A stretch of DNA of 50,075 nucleotides from Actinomycetospora sp. NBRC 106375 (GTDB lineage: Bacteria; Actinomycetota; Actinomycetes; Mycobacteriales; Pseudonocardiaceae), in assembly GCF_030269665.1 (NCBI RefSeq), contig NZ_BSTS01000029.1, forward strand, positions 1-50,075, given 5' to 3'. Below are positions 33,971 to 42,045 of the stretch, one piece after another. The first letter of the stretch is position 1; each line of letters opens with the position of its first letter. The translations under genes and the position numbers were made by a program. A model generated the notes under the pieces. The model saw nothing but the letters and a program-made list of their open reading frames with translations. It had not been told where the DNA came from and made no database searches.

Positions 33971-35377
33971 CTAGGCATGGGCCGCGGCGTGCTCGGCAGC
34001 AAGACGTCCGAAGGTGAGCGACCGCAGGACGGACGTACCCGGCGGGTACTCGTGGTAGTACAACCCGGTGAGCTCTCCGGCCGCATAGAGGTGCGGAATC
34101 GTGACGTCCCCGGGCGTCACGACGCGCGCCGCCAGATCGGTGCGGACACCCCCGTAGGTGAAGGTGATGGCCGAGGTCAGGGGGATCCCGATGAACGGCG
34201 GCGTGTCGAGCGGAGTGGCCCAGTTGGACTTCGGCGGGGTGACGCCGATCGTCGACTTGCCGTCGAGGCGGTGAACGTCGAATTCCTGGGACCCGCACGC
34301 TGCATTGAAGCCCGCGACGGTCTTCTCCAGTGCTTCACTGTCGATGCCGAGTTTCGCGGCCAGGTCGCCGATCGTGTCGGCTCGCTCCGGCGGCACGTCG
34401 CTGAGCAGAGAGTGCTCGACGCCCGGAACGGCGAGAGTCTTCGCGTCGGCGATCCAATACGCCTCTTGGTTCTGATGGCGCCAGATCTCGAATCCGATGT
34501 GCTCGAAGGTGTTGTCCCACGTGTCGCGACCCTCGTCGAAGAAGCGGTCCGCGTTGCCGTTGACGAAGATGCCTGCGGCGAAGCCGTAGATCACGGCGTC
34601 CGCCGCGGACGTGCGAGTGTCCACGGCCTCCGCGTGGATCATGTCGAACTGGCCCGCGGTGTCCCCCCCGATCTCCGTGACCATCCGCAGGCCGTCTCCC
34701 CTGTTGTTCCGCACACCGGGCGCGATGAGTCTGAGGTCGCACGCCTTCGGCCCGACGTATCGAGACAGCATCTCGCTGCTGCCCTCGAACCCCCCACACG
34801 CCAGCACGACGTCGCGGGCGCCGAGCCGTCGGAGGAGTCCGTCGGGCCCCCGCGCCATCAGACCGTCGACCGCGCCGTCTTCCGAGATCGTGAGGCGCAC
34901 GGCCTCCGTCTGGTAGAGGAGGTCGACCCCGGACCGACCTTCCAGGATTCGAGAGAGCGCCTCGACGATCGCCTTCCCGCCGCCGTCCGGGCGCCCCGCG
35001 GGCCGCATGGCGGGCGGGCCGCCGACGAGCGTGTGCGCGAACGGGAACTGATCGAAGAGGAGCTTGACGCCGCGTTCCTCGATGAAGCGCATCGTCGTGG
35101 GCGTCTCGCGCTCGAGCAGCCGGCAGTACTGATCGTCGGCGAGCCCGGCGGAAACCCGCTGCATCCTCTTCGTCCAGTCGGGGTCGAGGGTCCGGTCCTC
35201 GGCCACGCGCAGGAAAGCACCCGTCCATCGTGTTGCTCCGCCACGCTCCTCACGCGGAGCACGTTCGAGGACCGCGATGCGGGCCCCCTCTCGTGCCTCC
35301 GCGTAGGTCACGGCTGCCGCGAGGCCCGCGGCACCGTGCCCGACCACGACGAGGTCGTACTCTTCGGTTGCTGCCAT
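33971..35377 (-). CDS. FAD-dependent dehydrogenase, TcuA / fumarate-reductase flavoprotein type
   Basis: The product has 468 residues. DLVVVGHGAAGLAAAVTYAE is the FAD dinucleotide motif (G13, G15, G18). ERAPREERGGATRWTGAFLR is close to the APRE..GGNSR segment of tricarballylate dehydrogenase TcuA, and length matches that family. Further on: DVVLACGGFEGSSEML, NNRGDGLRMVTEIGG, and a C-terminal TFTYGGVRTD followed by YAAGELTGLYYHEYPPGTSV. TcuA oxidises tricarballylate to cis-aconitate; fumarate-reductase relatives act on other dicarboxylates. Here it may desaturate a (branched) succinate. Start ATG 35377 has AGGAG upstream. Confidence 0.85.
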   Translation of the reverse strand: MAATEEYDLVVVGHGAAGLAAAVTYAEAREGARIAVLERAPREERGGATRWTGAFLRVAEDRTLDPDWTKRMQRVSAGLADDQYCRLLERETPTTMRFIEERGVKLLFDQFPFAHTLVGGPPAMRPAGRPDGGGKAIVEALSRILEGRSGVDLLYQTEAVRLTISEDGAVDGLMARGPDGLLRRLGARDVVLACGGFEGSSEMLSRYVGPKACDLRLIAPGVRNNRGDGLRMVTEIGGDTAGQFDMIHAEAVDTRTSAADAVIYGFAAGIFVNGNADRFFDEGRDTWDNTFEHIGFEIWRHQNQEAYWIADAKTLAVPGVEHSLLSDVPPERADTIGDLAAKLGIDSEALEKTVAGFNAACGSQEFDVHRLDGKSTIGVTPPKSNWATPLDTPPFIGIPLTSAITFTYGGVRTDLAARVVTPGDVTIPHLYAAGELTGLYYHEYPPGTSVLRSLTFGRLAAEHAAAHA

Positions 35378-35448
35378 GATGCGCTCCTGCTCTCCTTCGA
35401 CTCGGACACCGATGCTGTGTCGAAATCTGATGTGGCACACGCGGCCGT

Positions 35449-36927
35449 CTATCGGAACGTGAAAGGGTCGGCGAGTCCGGAGGTGGACGACTCGAACCAG
35501 ATCGACTTCGGTTGGGTGAATTCCGCGAACCCATCCAGCCCGTTCTCACGGCCGAAGCCGCTGGACTTGGACCCGCCGAACGGGATCGAGAACTGCATCG
35601 CCCGGTAGGTGTTCACCCACACGGTGCCGGCCTCGAGCCGACGCGCCGCGCGATGCGCCCGGGCGAAGTCGTTCGTCCACACTCCCGCGGCCAGACCGAA
35701 GTCGGAGTCGTTGGCGATCGCGATGGCCTCGTCGTCGCTGTCGAATCGGAGGACGGACAACACAGGACCGAAGAGCTCGTTACGAGCCACGGACATGTCG
35801 TTCGTGACGCCGTCGAGGACGGTGGGTGGATAGAACCAACCTCGATCGGGGCGGGGCGCGTCCGGTCCGCCTGCCACGACGACCGCACCCTCCTCGATGG
35901 CCTCCTCGACCCGAGAGGCGACACCGATGTGGATCTTCTCCTGTGACAGCGGCCCCATTTCCGTCTCGGGGAGCTGAGGGTCGCCCAACTTGATGGTGCG
36001 GGCTCGCTCGCCCACCGCCTTCACCAGCTCGTCCGCAATATCTGCGTGGACGAGCAGCCGGGAACCGGCCACGCAGGTCTGGCCCGCCGCCGCGAAGATG
36101 CCGGCGATCACTCCGTTGACGACCTTGTCGACGTCGACGTCGGGAAAAACGATGTTCGCGGACTTGCCGCCGAGCTCGAGGACGGTCTGTTTGAGACCGG
36201 CCGCAGCACGCGCTGTGACATGGCGCGCCGAGTCGGGGCCTCCGGTGAAGAAGACCTTACGGACGAGGGGATGCCCGACAAGGGCGTCGCCGGCCTCGTG
36301 ACCATATCCGGTCACGATGTTCAGGCATCCGTCGGGAAGCCCTGCTTCCTGGGCCAGCCGGCCCAACAGGAGAAGTGAGAGCGCATTGATTTCGGGTGGC
36401 TTGACAACGACCGTGTTGCCCGCGGCCAGAGCGGGAGCGATACCCATCGCGCCGAGCATCATGGGCGAGTTGAACGCCGGGATGACACCGATGACGCCGT
36501 AGGGCTCACGCACGGTGACAGCCATGATCGACTCGCTGTCGTGCGGGATGTGTCGACCGTCGCCGTGATGGGCGAGGGTGGCGTAATAGTGGTACCAATT
36601 GCGCAAGAGCACTTGCTGGTCGCGAACTTCGCGGATGACCTTACCGGCGTCCCGGCTCTCGAGCCCGGCGAGTTCGCTCGCGTGCTCGGCGATCAGGTCG
36701 CCCAGCCGCCAGAGCACCTCCGCCCGCCGCGACGGTCCTGTCCGACGCCACGTCGCGAATGCCCGGTGCGCGCCGTCGACCGCTCGATCCACGTCGGAAC
36801 CGCTACCCCGGGCGATCTCCGCCCACGGCTCGGTGGTCATCGGGTCCATGGTGGGGAGATAGGTCCCCTCGGCCGGCTCGGCCGATACGCCGTCGATCCA
36901 GTGCAGGTGGCGCTTCAGTGACGTCAC
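35449..36927 (-). CDS. NAD(P)-dependent aldehyde dehydrogenase
   Basis: The product has 492 residues. N153 in IPAFNSP, K176 in VVVKPPEIN, E251 in ELGGKSANIVF and C285 in GQTCVAGSR complete the active site; the C-terminal FGGSKSSGFGRENGLDG is typical. The substrate class is not fixed by sequence, and betaine-aldehyde- and semialdehyde-type enzymes share these motifs. Given the lactonase and alcohol dehydrogenase, oxidation of a hydroxy-acid-derived semialdehyde to the diacid is the suggested role. Start GTG 36927 follows GGAGGA. Fourth gene in the leuB-led operon. Confidence 0.9.
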   Translation of the reverse strand: MTSLKRHLHWIDGVSAEPAEGTYLPTMDPMTTEPWAEIARGSGSDVDRAVDGAHRAFATWRRTGPSRRAEVLWRLGDLIAEHASELAGLESRDAGKVIREVRDQQVLLRNWYHYYATLAHHGDGRHIPHDSESIMAVTVREPYGVIGVIPAFNSPMMLGAMGIAPALAAGNTVVVKPPEINALSLLLLGRLAQEAGLPDGCLNIVTGYGHEAGDALVGHPLVRKVFFTGGPDSARHVTARAAAGLKQTVLELGGKSANIVFPDVDVDKVVNGVIAGIFAAAGQTCVAGSRLLVHADIADELVKAVGERARTIKLGDPQLPETEMGPLSQEKIHIGVASRVEEAIEEGAVVVAGGPDAPRPDRGWFYPPTVLDGVTNDMSVARNELFGPVLSVLRFDSDDEAIAIANDSDFGLAAGVWTNDFARAHRAARRLEAGTVWVNTYRAMQFSIPFGGSKSSGFGRENGLDGFAEFTQPKSIWFESSTSGLADPFTFR

Positions 36928-36999
36928 GACATTTCCTCCGATTGCTGCTCGTCTCATCGAGCAATCTGCTGAGCGAGATCGACGACTATCGGCTCGCGA

Positions 37000-37638
37000 T
37001 CACGGTGTCGTCCCGGCATCGGGGCCGACGGCCGCCCCGGGAACGACGCTCACATCCAGGTGGGGCATCCACGCCGGGCGGGCGCGCTCGTACTGCGTGA
37101 TCACGTCGAGCTGGCCGAGGACGAGTGCCACATCATCGAGTCCGTGCAGAAGGACCTCACGGACCTGGTCGTCGAGGTGGAACGTGCCGCTACCACCTGT
37201 CCACATGACGCGCATCGTCGTCAGGTCCAGTTCGACGCCGCTGTCCGGGTCGCGTTCGGCGGCCGCCTGCAGGCTCCGGCAGAGCTCAGGGGGGACGACC
37301 GCGGGCACGACGCCGGCCTGAGCGCAGTTTCCGGTGAAGATGTCGGAGAACGACGGCGCAACGACGGCGTCGAAACCGTACTGCTGCAGACCCCACACTG
37401 CGTGCTCGCGGGAGGATCCCGAGCCGAAGTTGCTACCGGCGACCAGAATGCGCGCACCGGAGAACCGGGGATCGTTGAACACGAACTCAGGGTCGCGGCG
37501 CCACTCGTGGAAGACGAATTCGCCGAAGCCATCTCGTTCGACGCGGGAGAGGAACTGTTTCGGCATGATCTGGTCGGTGTCGACATCGTCTCGGACGAGC
37601 GGCATCATGCGGCCGCGGACCCACAGCACCGGTTCCAT
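37000..37638 (-). CDS. leuD: 3-isopropylmalate dehydratase small subunit-like (LeuD)
   Basis: The product has 212 residues, the swivel domain of aconitase-type hydratases. DDVDTDQIMPKQFLSRVERD is the substrate-loop signature; GSNFGSGSSREHAVWGLQQY carries the conserved Ser/Arg/Glu/His, and FSDIFTGNCAQAGVVP the later loop. Length is close to enterobacterial LeuD. It begins one base after leuC. With LeuC it interconverts 2- and 3-alkylmalates via an alkylmaleate; known LeuCD can also use citraconate. Its place in a catabolic operon with an aldehyde dehydrogenase makes a dedicated leucine role uncertain. Confidence 0.9.
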   Translation of the reverse strand: MEPVLWVRGRMMPLVRDDVDTDQIMPKQFLSRVERDGFGEFVFHEWRRDPEFVFNDPRFSGARILVAGSNFGSGSSREHAVWGLQQYGFDAVVAPSFSDIFTGNCAQAGVVPAVVPPELCRSLQAAAERDPDSGVELDLTTMRVMWTGGSGTFHLDDQVREVLLHGLDDVALVLGQLDVITQYERARPAWMPHLDVSVVPGAAVGPDAGTTP

Positions 37639-37639
37639 C

Positions 37640-39022
37640 TCAGACCTCCCGGACGTCGACGAAGTGCCCGGTAACGGCGGCCGCCGCCGCCATGGCCGGC
37701 GAGACCAGGTGCGTCCGGGCGCCGGCTCCCTGTCGACCTTCGAAGTTGCGGTTCGAGGTCGAGGCGATCCGTTCCCCCCGTTCGGCGACGTCTTCGTTCA
37801 TGCCCAGGCACAACGAACAGCCCGGCTCTCGCCATTCGAAACCCGCCCGACGGAACACCTCGTCAAGGCCTTCCTGTTCGGCTTGAATCTTGACCGGAAC
37901 GGAACCCGGGACGACCATGGCTTTGACCCCGTGGGCTACCTTTCGTCCGTCCAGGACGTTCGCCGCCATTCGAAGGTCCTCGATCCGGGAGTTCGTACAG
38001 CTCCCGATGAAGACCCGGTCCAGACGCAGATCGACAATTCGTTCGCCGCCCACCAGCCCCATGTAGTCGAGGGCTTGCTCGGCCTGGTTCCCGTTCGGGG
38101 ATTCTTCGGGCTTGGGCACCCGGCCGCCGACGGGGACGCTCATGGCGGGAGTGGTCCCCCACGTGACGGTCGGTTCGATCTCATCGGCGCGGAGGCTCAC
38201 CACACGGTCGAAGGCTGCGTCGCCGTCGGTCCGCAACGCCCTCCAGTCGCGCTCCGCCTCCCGCCATGCTTCGTCGATGGGCGCGAAGCGGCGCTCGCGG
38301 ACGTAGGCGAGGGTGGTGTCGTCCGGTGCGATCAGCCCGACCCTGGCTCCGGCCTCCGCCGACATGTTGCACAACGTCAGGCGACCCTCGACCGACAGCG
38401 CGCGAACGGCTGCTCCGCGGTACTCGACCGCGTACCCGGTCGCACCGCCGAAGCCGAGGAGACGGACCACCGTCAGGGCGAGATCCTTCGGAGTGACCCC
38501 GACCGGGAGGGCGCCGTCGACCTCGACGGCCAGCTGACGCAAGGGATTGACGAGCAGGCACTGTGTGGCCAGGACCTGCTCGACCTGGCTGGTGCCGATG
38601 CCGAAGGCGAGTGCTCCGAGCGCGCCGTGGGTCGCCGTGTGGCTGTCGCCGCACGCCACCGTGATCCCCGGACGAGTCAGACCCGTCTCGGGGCCCAGCA
38701 CGTGGACGATGCCCTGTCGGTGGGAGCCGAGCCCGAACAACGGGACCCCGTGGGTGGCGCAGTTGCGCCGCAGCAGATCCAATTGTGCTGCAGCGAGCGG
38801 GTCGCGGAGGGGTGCCGACCGATCTCCGGTCGGCACGTTGTGGTCCATCGTGGCCACGGTGGCGGCCGGTCTGCGCACCGGGAGCCCCCGGATGTCCAGC
38901 CCGCCGAACGCCTGGGGGCTGAGTTCGTGCACGAGGTGCAAGTCGATGTAGAGGAGGTCCCGACCGCGAATGCGATCGACCAGGTGTTGCTCCCAGAGCT
39001 TCTGCGCCAGGGTCTTTCCCAT
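37640..39022 (-). CDS. leuC: 3-isopropylmalate dehydratase large subunit-like (LeuC)
   Basis: The product has 460 residues. Cluster ligands are C342 in [13 protein letters not shown] and C402/C405 in [29 protein letters not shown] and [10 protein letters not shown] are intact. The sequence is of the long leucine-pathway type, not the shorter homoaconitase/dimethylmaleate hydratase type, judging by [20 protein letters not shown]. It forms a 4Fe-4S hydratase with LeuD. It starts 17 bp after leuB. True leucine synthesis or a hydration step on citraconate/mesaconate-like acids are both possible. Confidence 0.9.
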   Translation of the reverse strand: MGKTLAQKLWEQHLVDRIRGRDLLYIDLHLVHELSPQAFGGLDIRGLPVRRPAATVATMDHNVPTGDRSAPLRDPLAAAQLDLLRRNCATHGVPLFGLGSHRQGIVHVLGPETGLTRPGITVACGDSHTATHGALGALAFGIGTSQVEQVLATQCLLVNPLRQLAVEVDGALPVGVTPKDLALTVVRLLGFGGATGYAVEYRGAAVRALSVEGRLTLCNMSAEAGARVGLIAPDDTTLAYVRERRFAPIDEAWREAERDWRALRTDGDAAFDRVVSLRADEIEPTVTWGTTPAMSVPVGGRVPKPEESPNGNQAEQALDYMGLVGGERIVDLRLDRVFIGSCTNSRIEDLRMAANVLDGRKVAHGVKAMVVPGSVPVKIQAEQEGLDEVFRRAGFEWREPGCSLCLGMNEDVAERGERIASTSNRNFEGRQGAGARTHLVSPAMAAAAAVTGHFVDVREV

Positions 39023-39039
39023 CTCCGGCCTCCGCTCGG

Positions 39040-40140
39040 TCAGCTTGCCTCGGCGGCGGGGTGGCGCTCGATCTCGGCGACGACGGCGTCGCCGAAGCTC
39101 GACGTGCTCACCGCGGGGCCTGCACCAGCAAGATCGGGTGTGCGGGTGCCGCGACGCAGGACCGAGGCAACCGCTCGTTCGATGTCGGCGGCGGCGCTGT
39201 CGTGGCCGAGGCTGTGGCGCAGCATCATGGCGGCCGAGAGGATCGCGGCCGCCGGATTGACGGCGCCCGTCCCGGCGATGTCCGGGGCCGAGCCGTGAAC
39301 GGGTTCGTAGAGGCCGAACCGATCGCTGCGGAGGCTGCCGGACGGAAGCAGTCCCAACGAGCCGACCAGGCCGGCAAGTTCGTCGCTGAGAACGTCGCCG
39401 AAGAGGTTCTCCGTGACGATCACATCGAAGTCCTGCGGCCGGAGGACCAGCTGCATGGCGCAGTTGTCGACGTAGAGGTGGTCGAGGGTGACCTGGGGGA
39501 AGTCGGAAGCGACCTCGTCGACGACATCACGCCACAGGCGTGACGACTCCAGCACGTTCGCCTTGTCGACGGAGGCCAGACGTCCCTCGCGGGCTGCGGC
39601 GAGCTCGAACGCGACGACGGCGATCCGGCGGACCTGCTCGGCGGTGTAGGACATCGTGTCCCACCCGATCTCGGTCGATCCGTCGCGGCGCCGACCGCGC
39701 TCCGGCGAGAAGTACAGCCCTCCGACGGCCTCGCGGACGAGCAGGATGTCGACCGTCGGCACCCGTAGAGGAGAGGCTTCCGGCACGAGGGTCGACGCGG
39801 GCCGGAGGTTGGCAAAGAGGTCGAGGTCGCGGCGCAGCCTCAGCAGTCCTCCGGGTCCGGGGTTGCGATCCGCCGGTAGCCCATCCCATCGGGGACCACC
39901 GACCGCCCCCACCAGAAGAGCGTCGCTGGCCTCGCACAGCGCGAGCGTGTCGTCAGGCAGGGGCACACCGGTCTCCTCGATGGCGGCGCCACCGAGCAAT
40001 CCGTGCTCGAGGGTCAGTCCCAGCCCGGCCCGCGTGGCGGCAGCGCGGAGGGCCCGGACCGCCTCATGCGTCACCTCGGGGCCGACGCCGTCGCCGGACA
40101 GAACGGCAACTCGAGCTTCGTTCGCGGGGAGTCGGGTCAT
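39040..40140 (-). CDS. leuB: 3-isopropylmalate dehydrogenase-like (LeuB)
   Basis: The product has 366 residues. [16 protein letters not shown] is the N-terminal motif; [16 protein letters not shown] is the recognition helix with the two Leu that contact the hydrophobic side chain in Leu[21 protein letters not shown] holds the catalytic Lys, and [20 protein letters not shown] the Mg-binding Asp cluster. [16 protein letters not shown] follows. The length and motifs are of the enterobacterial/Thermus type, whereas the housekeeping LeuB of actinobacteria is shorter (about 340), so this may be an acquired second copy. It oxidatively decarboxylates 3-isopropyl- or 3-methylmalate. First structural gene of its operon; AAGGA upstream. 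Confidence 0.9.
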   Translation of the reverse strand: MTRLPANEARVAVLSGDGVGPEVTHEAVRALRAAATRAGLGLTLEHGLLGGAAIEETGVPLPDDTLALCEASDALLVGAVGGPRWDGLPADRNPGPGGLLRLRRDLDLFANLRPASTLVPEASPLRVPTVDILLVREAVGGLYFSPERGRRRDGSTEIGWDTMSYTAEQVRRIAVVAFELAAAREGRLASVDKANVLESSRLWRDVVDEVASDFPQVTLDHLYVDNCAMQLVLRPQDFDVIVTENLFGDVLSDELAGLVGSLGLLPSGSLRSDRFGLYEPVHGSAPDIAGTGAVNPAAAILSAAMMLRHSLGHDSAAADIERAVASVLRRGTRTPDLAGAGPAVSTSSFGDAVVAEIERHPAAEAS

Positions 40141-40248
40141 CGGGTCGTCCTTTCACCGGGCGTGCGTCATGGGGGAGCCGGCGTTCGCATGCCATGGATG
40201 GTGAGTCCTCGGTCGAGGCGATCGTCGTGAGCGACAGCGTCGGGCGGG

Positions 40249-40339
40249 CCGCGACAGTGCACCGTCGCGGTCCCGCCTCCGGCGGTACCGGAGCACACCC
40301 GAGGCGCTCGGAGGAAAGCAGGCGCCTCGGAGGCCGAGG
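40249..40339 (-). promoter_or_regulatory. Three hairpins in the leuB leader
   Basis: Perfect stems are present: CCGCGAC/GTCGCGG (40249-40255 with 40264-40270), CTCCGG/CCGGAG (40277-40282 with 40288-40293) and CCTCGG/CCGAGG (40325-40330 with 40334-40339). An alternative stem CGAGGCG/CGCCTCG (40300-40306 with 40323-40329) competes with the last one. No U-tract follows. The arrangement, downstream of a short ORF and upstream of leuB, is like an attenuator, but GC-rich DNA forms such stems easily. Confidence 0.4.
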
Positions 40340-40417
40340 TCCTGCGAGGAGATCGGCGTATCTGATGGCGTTCGACGCGACGGGTTCGCGCGCCCTCACC
40401 GTCTCCCGAATGGGGCG

Positions 40418-40483
40418 TCAGCCCGACGGCGAGGCGTGCGTCGGCGGGGACGCACGGACTGCTGTGGTCATCGCATGTCCCAT
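40418..40483 (-). CDS. 21-codon ORF in the leuB leader
   Basis: ATG 40483 follows GAGGAG with 8-nt spacing, one of the best ribosome sites in the block, yet the ORF ends after 21 codons (MGHAMTTAVRASPPTHASPSG). It lies 278 bp upstream of leuB on the same strand. It has no Leu run, so a classic leucine leader peptide is unlikely; it is rich in Ala, Ser, Thr and Pro. It may be a leader or a chance ORF. Confidence 0.4.
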   Translation of the reverse strand: MGHAMTTAVRASPPTHASPSG

Positions 40484-40543
40484 AGTCCGCTCTCCTCGTT
40501 GAGTTGAACTACTGCCAGGCAGGAACGTCTGACGTGATTGAGC

Positions 40544-40594
40544 GACAATCTAACTCGGGGTGTCCTGGACCACAAGGGTGTGCGATAGATTGTC
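40544..40594. promoter_or_regulatory. Inverted repeat GACAATCTA / TAGATTGTC
   Basis: Perfect 9-bp inverted arms lie at 40544-40552 and 40586-40594, 33 bp apart, in the leuB-gntR divergent region. The right arm ends 33 bp before the GntR start. The AT-rich arms stand out against the surroundings and could be two half-operators for GntR. Confidence 0.5.
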
Positions 40595-40626
40595 CGACGG
40601 CCGTGTCCCACCATCGGGAGTGTTGG

Positions 40627-41355
40627 GTGAGGAAGTCAGAGGCGAACGCCGCCACCGACAGGCGGTCCGTGATCGAGCAGGCTGCCGCCCAGATCCGAGA
40701 ACGCATCAAGTACGGGCGGCTCGCGCCGGGTCAGAGGCTCATCGAGGCAGATCTCATCGGGCAGCTACTCGTGAGCCGCAGCACCATACGAGCCGCGTTC
40801 AGCCAGCTCGCGGCAGAGGGCATCATCACCTTGGAGCGAAACCGGGGCGCGCACGTCCGACTGCTGCAGGTGGACGAGATACAGGAGCTCTACGAGCTGC
40901 GTGCCGTCCTCGAGGGACGGGCAGCGGGCCTGGTCTCGGAGCGCGCCGAACCCGCGTGTCTCGTCGAGGTGCGAGAACTCGACGTGCGGAACAAGGACTT
41001 CCACGACGGCGGCAGCTTCGCGGAGTACTGGAGCTTCAACGAAGGCCTGCACCGAGCGATCCTCGACTGGTGCGGTAACGACATGCTTCGGCGGATGGCG
41101 GAACAGACCCGAACGTTGACCCACCATTACCACCTGCAGGCTGCGGCACAGGGGGACCCTGGTCGACCCGTGTCGATCGACCACGCCTGCGAGCAACATC
41201 AAGCGATCCTCGAGGCCATCCTGAGCGGCACGCCGGATGCGGCGGAACGAGCCATGCGCGAGCACGTGCGCGACAACGGCCGGTCCATCGTGGCCTTTCT
41301 CGAGGCCGAACAGGCGGCGTCGACCGTGCGGCCACTCGGACGCTCACTCGGCTAG
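40627..41355 (+). CDS. GntR-family regulator, FCD (FadR-type) subfamily
   Basis: The product has 242 residues from GTG 40627, with GGGAG upstream; the frame to 40504 adds residues of no family likeness. The winged helix lies at 15-75 (AAQIRERIKYGRLAPGQRLI, QLLVSRSTIRAAFSQLAAEG, ITLERNRGAHVR). An FCD all-helical ligand domain follows (IQELYELRAVLEGRAAGLV, FNEGLHRAILDWCGND, HACEQHQAILEAILSGTPD) with the metal/ligand histidines. FCD regulators usually sense carboxylic acids. It is divergent from the leuB-led operon. Confidence 0.88.
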   Translation: MRKSEANAATDRRSVIEQAAAQIRERIKYGRLAPGQRLIEADLIGQLLVSRSTIRAAFSQLAAEGIITLERNRGAHVRLLQVDEIQELYELRAVLEGRAAGLVSERAEPACLVEVRELDVRNKDFHDGGSFAEYWSFNEGLHRAILDWCGNDMLRRMAEQTRTLTHHYHLQAAAQGDPGRPVSIDHACEQHQAILEAILSGTPDAAERAMREHVRDNGRSIVAFLEAEQAASTVRPLGRSLG

Positions 41356-41455
41356 CAGCGGGCGACGCGGGGGCTCAGGCACGCATCTCGGACCACCGGA
41401 CGGCGCCGTCGGGGGACGCATCCATCCCGGCCGGGACGGGACGACACCGATTCGA

Positions 41456-41914
41456 TCAGTGCCCGTGCGGGAGAGTTGGCCGGTTCTCGACGTCGTCGAA
41501 GACCAGGGAGGTGCGCGTCGCCAGGACGCCGGGCATCGCCTGGAGACGCTCGAGCACGAGTCGTCGCAGCGCGTCGTTGTCCTCGGCCCGCACGAGCAGG
41601 ATCACGTCGAACTCTCCGGCGACCAGTGCCACGTGCTCGACCTCGGGGACGTGACGGAGGCGTTCCCGCAGCTCGCGCCACGAGCTCTGCTGCACGCTCA
41701 TCGTCACGTAGGCCGAGGTGCCGAGGCCGAGCATGCGGGGATCGGTGGTGGCGGTGAAGCCGGTGATCACCGAGGAGCTCGTCAACCGCTCGAGCCGGGC
41801 GTAGGCGTTGGCCCGGGAGATGCGCACCCGCTCGGCCAGTGCGCGTACCGAGAGTCGGCCGTCGGCCTGGAGCGCGGACACGATCCGCCGGTCGACTTCG
41901 TCGAGCGCAGCCAT
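41456..41914 (-). CDS. Lrp/AsnC-family regulator (BkdR-like)
   Basis: The product has 152 residues. The N-terminal HTH is LDEVDRRIVSALQADGRLSV and RALAERVRISRANAYARLER. The RAM ligand domain follows (YVTMSVQQSSWRELRERLRH, EHVALVAGEFDVILLVRAED). It is divergent from the 2-oxoacid dehydrogenase operon. In Pseudomonas and other bacteria the Lrp-type BkdR activates bkd genes in response to branched-chain amino acids, so control of the adjacent operon is likely. ATG 41914 with GAGGTGAG is the start. Confidence 0.88.
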   Translation of the reverse strand: MAALDEVDRRIVSALQADGRLSVRALAERVRISRANAYARLERLTSSSVITGFTATTDPRMLGLGTSAYVTMSVQQSSWRELRERLRHVPEVEHVALVAGEFDVILLVRAEDNDALRRLVLERLQAMPGVLATRTSLVFDDVENRPTLPHGH

Positions 41915-42045
41915 TCGTCTCACCTCGCGCAGCGTTTCAGCAGTGTTGCGGCACTTCGTCTGGGTGACAGTCCGCTCTGTAACCGTCTCTCTCGATATTC
42001 CGTCTCGTGTGGACTAACCGTCCTCCGATTCTCGACGATCCTGAC

